Source: Anaerolineales bacterium Chloro_02 (lineage in GTDB: Bacteria > Chloroflexota > Anaerolineae > Anaerolineales > Anaerolineaceae). Taken from it: a stretch of 10,318 bases of DNA. Under the pieces are notes generated by a model. It was not told where the DNA came from. It saw nothing but the letters and a program-made list of their open reading frames with translations, and made no database searches. Location of the stretch: the NCBI GenBank assembly GCA_001603765.1, contig LUZV01000163.1:1-10318 (forward strand), in the 5' to 3' direction. A program made the translations under genes and the position numbers. Numbering within the stretch: position 1 is the stretch's first letter; each line of letters starts with the position of its first letter. Positions 1 through 5,438 of the stretch are shown here, one piece after another.

Positions 1-1870
1 TCGCTTTTCCGACATCATCAACGCTAATAACATCCGTTAGGCGCACTTCGCCGGTAAGGATATTGACATCTGTAAATATCGCCTGCGCGACATACCCATA
101 TGTGAAATTTGGGTAGCAGTGCCCATCCGTTTTATCCATCGGGGTAGTCGCCGGAGGTCGGTAGACAAAAGAACCCATTGCCGGGCGATTGCCTTCATTC
201 CATCGCTCCAACGCCAACTTAGCGGCGCCAATAATGGAATTCCCCGCCATATGAGTCATTCTGGACGCTGAGACGCTTCCCGCGTTTAAGGTATTAGACG
301 TATCAGAGTAGTGTAATTCCAATTTCTCTAACGGCAGACCCAGGGCTTCAGCCGCGATTTGAGCGAAAGTCGTATGAGAACCCTGGCCAACCTCAGCCCC
401 AGCGTGATAAAGCTTGGCTATCTCAACAGTCTCATTTCCTTCAAGAATAATGGTCGCGCCGCAGTTCTCTGGTGCTCCATAAGAAAAGCCGATGTTTTTA
501 TATCCACAGGCAAAACCAAGTCCGCGCCGTATGTTTGGGTCTCTTGAAGGCTCCAAAACTGGCTTTTGCCATCCATTTTCCCCTTGTTTCCAGCCAGCCT
601 CTTCAGCGCAGCGTTGAACCACCTGCCTGATCGAGACGCCGGCAGGTAGCTGAGACCCCATCGAGATCGTTGACCCCTCGCTGAAGAGATTTCTCATCCG
701 GAACTCAACCGGATCCATACCCAGAGCCTCAGCCAGTTTGTCCACCTGCATCTCTACCATAAATGCCGCTTGAGGTCCACCAAAACCTCTAAACGCTCCG
801 GCAGGGATGTCATTGGTGTATACCGCATACGCGTCAGTGCTGACGTTCGGCACCTCATACGGGCCAGTAGCCAATAGTGTCGCGTTGCCCAGCACCTTAG
901 GGGAGGTAAAGTAATAAGCTCCTCCGTTTGCCCAAATCTCGCATTCAGCCGCGAGAATCTTCCCGTCCGAAGTCGCTCCCCACTTTGCTTTCATGGTGTA
1001 AGCGTGCCGTTTGCAGTGTCCAATGATCGATTCTTCCCGCGTCCAGACAATCCGCACCGGTCGGTCAATCCCGCGCTCATTTAAACGCATTACTGCCAGC
1101 CCGATAATAATCTGGACTGACATATCCTCTCTTCCCCCAAACGCGCCGCCAATCGCTGGGTAAATCACCCGGATCATTTCGTTCGGTAGACCTAGCGCAT
1201 GTGCTGTTTGTTCCTGATCTTTGTGAGTCCATTGACCTGCTGTGACAATGGTAATCCTGCCTTCTTCATCTCTAAATCCAACGCCAGATTCGGGTTGTAG
1301 GTAGGCATGTTCCTGCACCGGGGTTTGATATTCCCCTTCCACAATCACATCGCACTGCTTAAATGCCTCTTCGGTTGACCCTCGACGAACCACATTATGG
1401 TAGAAAATGTTTGAATCGAAACGCTTATGCAGCACCGGCGCGCCTTCAGCTAACGCCTCACCAAGGGTTCGAATTACTGGCAGATCCTCGTAACTCACAA
1501 CAATCCGTTTTAACGCCTCGTTCGCGATAGCTTCATTTTCAGCAACCACCAAAGCGACTTTATCGCCTTCAAAGCGCACGATATCCGCGCCTTCAATCCC
1601 AGAATCTGGGCCGCACAAAACAGGTTGGTCAGGTATCCCCAATCCAAATTCGTTTACAGGCACGTCTTTTGAAGTCAATACCATCACGACGCCTTCAAGC
1701 GCCTCAGCCTGCCTGGTATCCACAGCCAGCACCCGCGCGTGTTCTCTATGGGCAAACAAAACTTTCATAACCAATTGATCGGAAAACATAAAGTCTCCCG
1801 GATACCTGGCCTTGCCGGTTACTTTTGCGACCGCGTCAACACGAGGGACAGATTTTCCTATTGCGCTCAT
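1..1870 (-). CDS. Molybdenum hydroxylase molybdopterin-binding subunit (xanthine dehydrogenase/aldehyde oxidase family), 3'-truncated by the window
   Basis: An open frame of 623 codons runs from the ATG at 1870 off the left edge without a stop. It is stand-alone, with no FeS domain; family members are about 750-780 residues, so roughly 130-160 are missing. The start MSAIGKSVPRVDAVAKVTGKA (split: MSAIGKSVPR, VDAVAKVTGKA) is the classic N-terminus of these subunits. Cofactor-site motifs are GQW with Gln213 (bovine Gln767), GGAFGGRED (241-249, with Glu248 at bovine Glu802), GAFRGFGGPQ (358-367) and GAEVGQGSHT (491-500). The C-terminal catalytic Glu is outside the window. Phe363 matches bovine Phe914, but bovine Arg880 falls on Asn329 in a gap-free alignment to the FRGFGG motif, so strict xanthine specificity is not supported. 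GAGGAG four bases upstream of the ATG lies inside the end of the preceding gene, whose stop abuts this start. It is the natural partner of the FAD-FeS fusion upstream. Confidence 0.92.
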   Translation of the reverse strand, partial: MSAIGKSVPRVDAVAKVTGKARYPGDFMFSDQLVMKVLFAHREHARVLAVDTRQAEALEGVVMVLTSKDVPVNEFGLGIPDQPVLCGPDSGIEGADIVRFEGDKVALVVAENEAIANEALKRIVVSYEDLPVIRTLGEALAEGAPVLHKRFDSNIFYHNVVRRGSTEEAFKQCDVIVEGEYQTPVQEHAYLQPESGVGFRDEEGRITIVTAGQWTHKDQEQTAHALGLPNEMIRVIYPAIGGAFGGREDMSVQIIIGLAVMRLNERGIDRPVRIVWTREESIIGHCKRHAYTMKAKWGATSDGKILAAECEIWANGGAYYFTSPKVLGNATLLATGPYEVPNVSTDAYAVYTNDIPAGAFRGFGGPQAAFMVEMQVDKLAEALGMDPVEFRMRNLFSEGSTISMGSQLPAGVSIRQVVQRCAEEAGWKQGENGWQKPVLEPSRDPNIRRGLGFACGYKNIGFSYGAPENCGATIILEGNETVEIAKLYHAGAEVGQGSHTTFAQIAAEALGLPLEKLELHYSDTSNTLNAGSVSASRMTHMAGNSIIGAAKLALERWNEGNRPAMGSFVYRPPATTPMDKTDGHCYPNFTYGYVAQAIFTDVNILTGEVRLTDVISVDDVGKA

Positions 1871-3277
1871 CTAACTCCTCATCTTCCCACAGGCAGCTTC
1901 GATTGCCTCAATGATTTTGTAATATCCAGTACATCGGCAAAGATTGCCGGATATTCCTTCTTTTATCGCGTCTCGATCTGGGAGAGGGTTTTCCTGCAGC
2001 ATTTTTACTGACGCCATTACAAACCCTGGCGTGCAATAGCCGCACTGAACCGCTCCATGGTCAACAAAGGACTGCTGTACTGGGTGAAGTTCTTCATCCG
2101 AGCTAATGCCTTCAATTGTGGTGACCTTAGCCAGATGCGCGCGCGGAGCTGGCACCAAGCAGCTGACAACCGCTTTTCCATCAAGGAACAATGTGCACGC
2201 GCCGCACTCGCCTTCTTCACAGCCGACTTTAGTTCCAGTGAAACCTACACGCTCCCGCACCATATTTAACAAGGTCATATCTGAAGAATCGTCTATGACG
2301 TATGTTTCGCCGTTAATAGTCGTTTGAATGGTTTTTCCGTCCCACTCCGCGCCACTCGGGCTGTGTGTTCCCTCGTTAGTGTCAAGGGTGACCGGTCTTT
2401 CTGGAACTTTCTTCAGATAAGAACCATCTTTGATTTCTTCAAGTCCGGCTTGCACCAAGACCTGCATCATATAGACTCTGTAATCATCTGCGGCTCGAAT
2501 ATCGCTGATCGGTTTTGTCGCCGCGGCAGCCAGTTTGCTGGCTTCCATGATGACATCGTCGTCCAGTCTATTCCCAGTCAGATATTGCTCAGCCGCTTCC
2601 GCGTGAATAATCGTCGGCGCGACAGACCCCATGGTTATTTTCGCCTTCTGGATCCTTTCCTCTTCCATATCCAGTAAAACGCAGCAATTAAGAACCGAAA
2701 TGGCTTGAGTCCTCCGCAGCGCCTGTTTCATAAAACTTCCGCGCTGATGCGGTTGTAACGCTTTAAATTGAACTTCTTTCACAAATTCGTTTGCGCGCAA
2801 GTCTGTTTTTCGAACGCCGTGGTAAAAATCACTCAATGCCACGATTCTCTCACCCTGCTCAGAAACCAGAACCAGTTGCGCGTCCATCGCCATCAAAGGC
2901 GTGATGGTGTCGTTGGCGGGCGACGCTGTAACCAGGTTCCCAACTACGGTCGCGCGGTTGCGAAGTTGTGGTGTTGCAACCTTATGGCATGCCTGAACCA
3001 ATGGACCCGCATACTCGCGCAAAATCCTTGATTTGAGAACATCATTATGCGTTACCAGGGCTTCGATGTGAATAATGTCATGGTCATCGTGCCAAATTTG
3101 GTCCAGGCCCGGCAGACGGGAGATATCGATCACTGTGTCCAGTTCTGGCCACTTGCCGTTTCGAATCTCAACCATTAAGTCAGTCCCGCCAGCAATAATT
3201 TTAGTCTGACCACGCGCCTTGGCTAACTCCGCCGTAAGCGCTTCAATACTTTCAGGAATAATGTAATGTTTCCACAT
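1871..3277 (-). CDS. Molybdenum hydroxylase FAD-binding domain fused to C-terminal [2Fe-2S] domain
   Basis: This 468-residue electron-transfer subunit has FAD first and iron-sulfur second, the reverse of xanthine dehydrogenase small subunits such as XdhA, where FeS precedes FAD. The FAD (PCMH) domain covers about 1-285, with IIAGGTDLMVEIRNG (27-41), ALVTHNDV and the second loop RNRATVVGNLVTASPAND (106-123). A flavoprotein C-terminal region follows, with DIRAADDYRVYMMQVL. After a linker of about 25 residues (near 288-313), the FeS part has Cys353, 358, 361 and 373 (CEEGECGAC) and Cys412, 415, 447 and 449 (QCGYCTP, LCRCTGYYK). No 4Fe-4S insertion like that of 4-hydroxybenzoyl-CoA reductase is apparent. 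It should pass electrons from the Mo site of the next gene product through two [2Fe-2S] clusters to FAD. The stop abuts the next start (TAGATG). A TTG at 3301 would add 8 residues, but the ATG at 3277 has GGAG five bases upstream. Confidence 0.92.
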   Translation of the reverse strand: MWKHYIIPESIEALTAELAKARGQTKIIAGGTDLMVEIRNGKWPELDTVIDISRLPGLDQIWHDDHDIIHIEALVTHNDVLKSRILREYAGPLVQACHKVATPQLRNRATVVGNLVTASPANDTITPLMAMDAQLVLVSEQGERIVALSDFYHGVRKTDLRANEFVKEVQFKALQPHQRGSFMKQALRRTQAISVLNCCVLLDMEEERIQKAKITMGSVAPTIIHAEAAEQYLTGNRLDDDVIMEASKLAAAATKPISDIRAADDYRVYMMQVLVQAGLEEIKDGSYLKKVPERPVTLDTNEGTHSPSGAEWDGKTIQTTINGETYVIDDSSDMTLLNMVRERVGFTGTKVGCEEGECGACTLFLDGKAVVSCLVPAPRAHLAKVTTIEGISSDEELHPVQQSFVDHGAVQCGYCTPGFVMASVKMLQENPLPDRDAIKEGISGNLCRCTGYYKIIEAIEAACGKMRS

Positions 3278-3282
3278 ATCCA

Positions 3283-3286
3283 CTCC
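3283..3286 (-). promoter_or_regulatory. Ribosome binding site fixing the FAD-FeS fusion start
   Basis: GGAG lies five bases before the ATG at 3277, in the roughly 20-base gap after the xdhC stop. It favours MWKHYIIPES as the N-terminus over the TTG at 3301, which overlaps the xdhC stop codon. Confidence 0.65.
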
Positions 3287-3297
3287 GGATTTAATGA

Positions 3298-4062
3298 TCA
3301 ACTTTTCAGCTTTTCAATTACTTCAGCCAAGATACTGACAGCAATCTCACCAGGGGTTTCCGCTTTGATATTAAGACCAATTGGCGATTTTATCAGGGCA
3401 ATTTTTTCTGGGTCGACATTTCGCTCAATCAGCGCTTTGCGGGTATAGTTCCAGCGATTTTTTGAACCAATTAGACCCACATACGCCGGATTGCCTTGCA
3501 GAATATTTGGCAGTCCTTCAATGTCAACATCACTGCCTCTTGTCGTGCCAACAATGTACACGCGTTCATCAATTGGTAAGTGCGAAGGAATTTCTGACAT
3601 CAGCATTGGAAGGAATTCAACCTTTCCAGGGATGACCTCGGAGGTACAAAGCTCCACCCGATCATCAGAAACGATCACCCGAAAGTCGAGGTGCTGCGCC
3701 AATTTAGCCACAGCCTGTCCGACGTGCCCTGCGCCCAAAATGAGCAAAATTGGCTTTGTCACTTGCGGTTCAATATACACCTTCACGTCGCCGCCGCAGA
3801 CGCCAATTGAAGTTGGGCTTTCCGCAGCCAGAGAATGCTCGATGAGCCTTGTTTTACCGTCTTTAAGCGAATCAAGCGCCGCGCTGATTGTTCTCATTTC
3901 CAGCTCGCCACCGCCAACGCTTCCGACACTGCGTCCATCGCCATACACAAGCATCTTGCTGCCGGCATGCCGGGGCACTGCCCCATTCGTCTCAATTACA
4001 ATACATAAGGCAACCGCCTTGCCTTCTCTTTCAGCTTCGACCAATTGATCTAAAACTGTCAT
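3298..4062 (-). CDS. xdhC: XdhC/CoxI-family molybdenum hydroxylase maturation factor
   Basis: This 254-residue protein matches the usual XdhC layout. The N-terminal XdhC/CoxI domain shows GAVPRHAGSKMLV (27-39) and SVGGGELE (48-55). A linker has SIGVCGGDV with Cys89, followed by VYIEPQ. The C-terminal Rossmann-like domain opens with LILGAGHVGQAVAKLA (107-122) and ends with YVGLIGSKNR and SPIGLNIKAETPGEIAVSI. Characterised XdhC proteins bind molybdenum cofactor, support its sulfuration and insert it into the Mo subunit; they are not part of the final enzyme. Only one such gene is visible and it lies between the two hydroxylase gene sets, so it may serve both (inference). The ATG at 4062 has GGAGGT six bases upstream. 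It is separated by 2 bases from the pyrophosphatase stop and by about 20 bases from the next gene. Confidence 0.93.
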   Translation of the reverse strand: MTVLDQLVEAEREGKAVALCIVIETNGAVPRHAGSKMLVYGDGRSVGSVGGGELEMRTISAALDSLKDGKTRLIEHSLAAESPTSIGVCGGDVKVYIEPQVTKPILLILGAGHVGQAVAKLAQHLDFRVIVSDDRVELCTSEVIPGKVEFLPMLMSEIPSHLPIDERVYIVGTTRGSDVDIEGLPNILQGNPAYVGLIGSKNRWNYTRKALIERNVDPEKIALIKSPIGLNIKAETPGEIAVSILAEVIEKLKS

Positions 4063-4064
4063 GC

Positions 4065-5438
4065 TTAAACCTCCAAAAGTGAGAGAATAGTGGGCAATAA
4101 TTGTTTTTTACGCGAAACGACTCCTTCAGCCAGAAAACTGCCGTCGCCCAGAGGGGTATAAGGTAGCTCATCCAGTGCCGCGGGAGCATCCACAAAAATT
4201 ATTCGGCTTGATCCTTTAACTACATCCGTGATCATTAAACCAGCAAAATCTAAACCATTTTGCTTTTTTAAGTCACTCAAAGCTGTCATGAGCCTACCAA
4301 TATAATCCCCGACTTCATACACGTCAGTTGTTTCAGCTTGGGCGATCGCAAAGTTGATTCCGACAGCTTCGTACTTCTTCATATCTGTCTTTACAACTGC
4401 TTCCGGTTCCTGGGTCAATAACCCCGACCCTGCTTGTATGATTTTTTCGCCATACGTTCTAATCGTCTCATCTTCCAAAGGCGATCCAGGGACAAAAGCC
4501 CATCTTGCCAGGACCTCTGCAGCAGCTTTGTCGCGTGGCGTGGTCGTTGGCGAATTAAAGATCAAAGTATCCGAAAGCAGTCCAGCGAGCAACAATCCCG
4601 CAATCCTCGGCGGCGCGCTCAACCCAACCTCCACAATCTGTTCCGTTACAAGTGTGGATGTGCTGCCAACGATATCCACAGTGAATTTAATAGGATTATG
4701 CGTTGGCTGATTGCCAAGGCGGTGGTGATCCAATATTTCTAACAGTTCGCTGTCCTCAAGGTTAGCAATCGATTGCTGTGGTTCATTATGGTCAACTAAC
4801 ACCACCTTAATTCGCGGTGGATTTAGCAAATCCTGCTGCCTTACCACTCCCAGATAGCGTTTATTATCGTCAACAACCCAATATTCATTCGCGGGCAATC
4901 TTAACAAGCGGTTTACCACATCCTTGATCCGCGTTTGCGGCTGAAACCTTGGGATATCCGTGTTGGCGGCTTCCCGGCAGGAGATATCCAACATCTCAGC
5001 AATGGTCATCTCTCTGAGTTTTGGGTGGGGACCGATAATTTTTCGCAAGAAATCAAACATGCTCTTTCCGGTTACCATACCGTATGGAGTTCCGTCCAAG
5101 TTGACAATGGGTGCAATCCCCCCGGTACGCGAAAGAATTGTCCAGGCTTCGTTTAACGAACGATCGGGCGTTACCGCGTCAAGCCTCCGCATCACCGATT
5201 CGAAACGAGGCGAGGCATCAGTCACCAGCAAAGGAGGGTCAATCTCGAGCCATTTAAGCACAAAGGATGTTTGAGGATTGATCGAGCCAGCCCGGCTTGC
5301 CACCGCGTTTGACCCATCTCGTTCCCGGAGAAGCCAAGCATAGCCAGTCGCGGACGCGATTGAATCCGTGTCGGGATTAATGTGACCTGTCACATAAATC
5401 CGATCGGAGTCGCGTTTAATGTAGCTAAGCTTTTCCAT
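4065..5438 (-). CDS. ppaC: CBS-domain family II (Mn-dependent) inorganic pyrophosphatase
   Basis: This 457-residue DHH-superfamily enzyme hydrolyses pyrophosphate to two phosphates in the cytoplasm. Order of parts: N-terminal metal-site motif GHINPDTDS (18-26; His19, Asp23, Asp25); two CBS domains (about 75-132 and 144-208) inserted in the DHH domain; VDHNE (215-219); the DHH signature in ILDHHRLGN (237-239); SDT (289-291); and the DHHA2 substrate motif SRKKQ (442-446). The two CBS domains are separated by only a short linker, so there is no DRTGG domain, which fits the length. CBS-PPases are known to be regulated by adenine nucleotides. An ATG 15 bases upstream (5453) gives a 462-residue version but has no ribosome binding site. 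The ATG at 5438 follows GAAGG with 8 bases of spacing. Either start overlaps the stop of the FeS-Mo gene. It ends 2 bases before xdhC. Its place inside a molybdenum hydroxylase operon is unusual. Confidence 0.93.
   Translation of the reverse strand: MEKLSYIKRDSDRIYVTGHINPDTDSIASATGYAWLLRERDGSNAVASRAGSINPQTSFVLKWLEIDPPLLVTDASPRFESVMRRLDAVTPDRSLNEAWTILSRTGGIAPIVNLDGTPYGMVTGKSMFDFLRKIIGPHPKLREMTIAEMLDISCREAANTDIPRFQPQTRIKDVVNRLLRLPANEYWVVDDNKRYLGVVRQQDLLNPPRIKVVLVDHNEPQQSIANLEDSELLEILDHHRLGNQPTHNPIKFTVDIVGSTSTLVTEQIVEVGLSAPPRIAGLLLAGLLSDTLIFNSPTTTPRDKAAAEVLARWAFVPGSPLEDETIRTYGEKIIQAGSGLLTQEPEAVVKTDMKKYEAVGINFAIAQAETTDVYEVGDYIGRLMTALSDLKKQNGLDFAGLMITDVVKGSSRIIFVDAPAALDELPYTPLGDGSFLAEGVVSRKKQLLPTILSLLEV

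Noticed and set aside
1..1870. Possible pseudogene or gene-free stretch at the left end, since no closed minus-strand gene ends here.
   Set aside because: Reading the minus strand from the ATG at 1870 gives an uninterrupted 623-codon frame with all expected Mo-subunit motifs; it simply continues past the window.
3491..4048. Plus-strand open frame of 185 codons.
   Set aside because: It lies entirely antisense to the well-supported xdhC gene; the translation is low-complexity Ser/Pro/Thr-rich with no recognisable domain.
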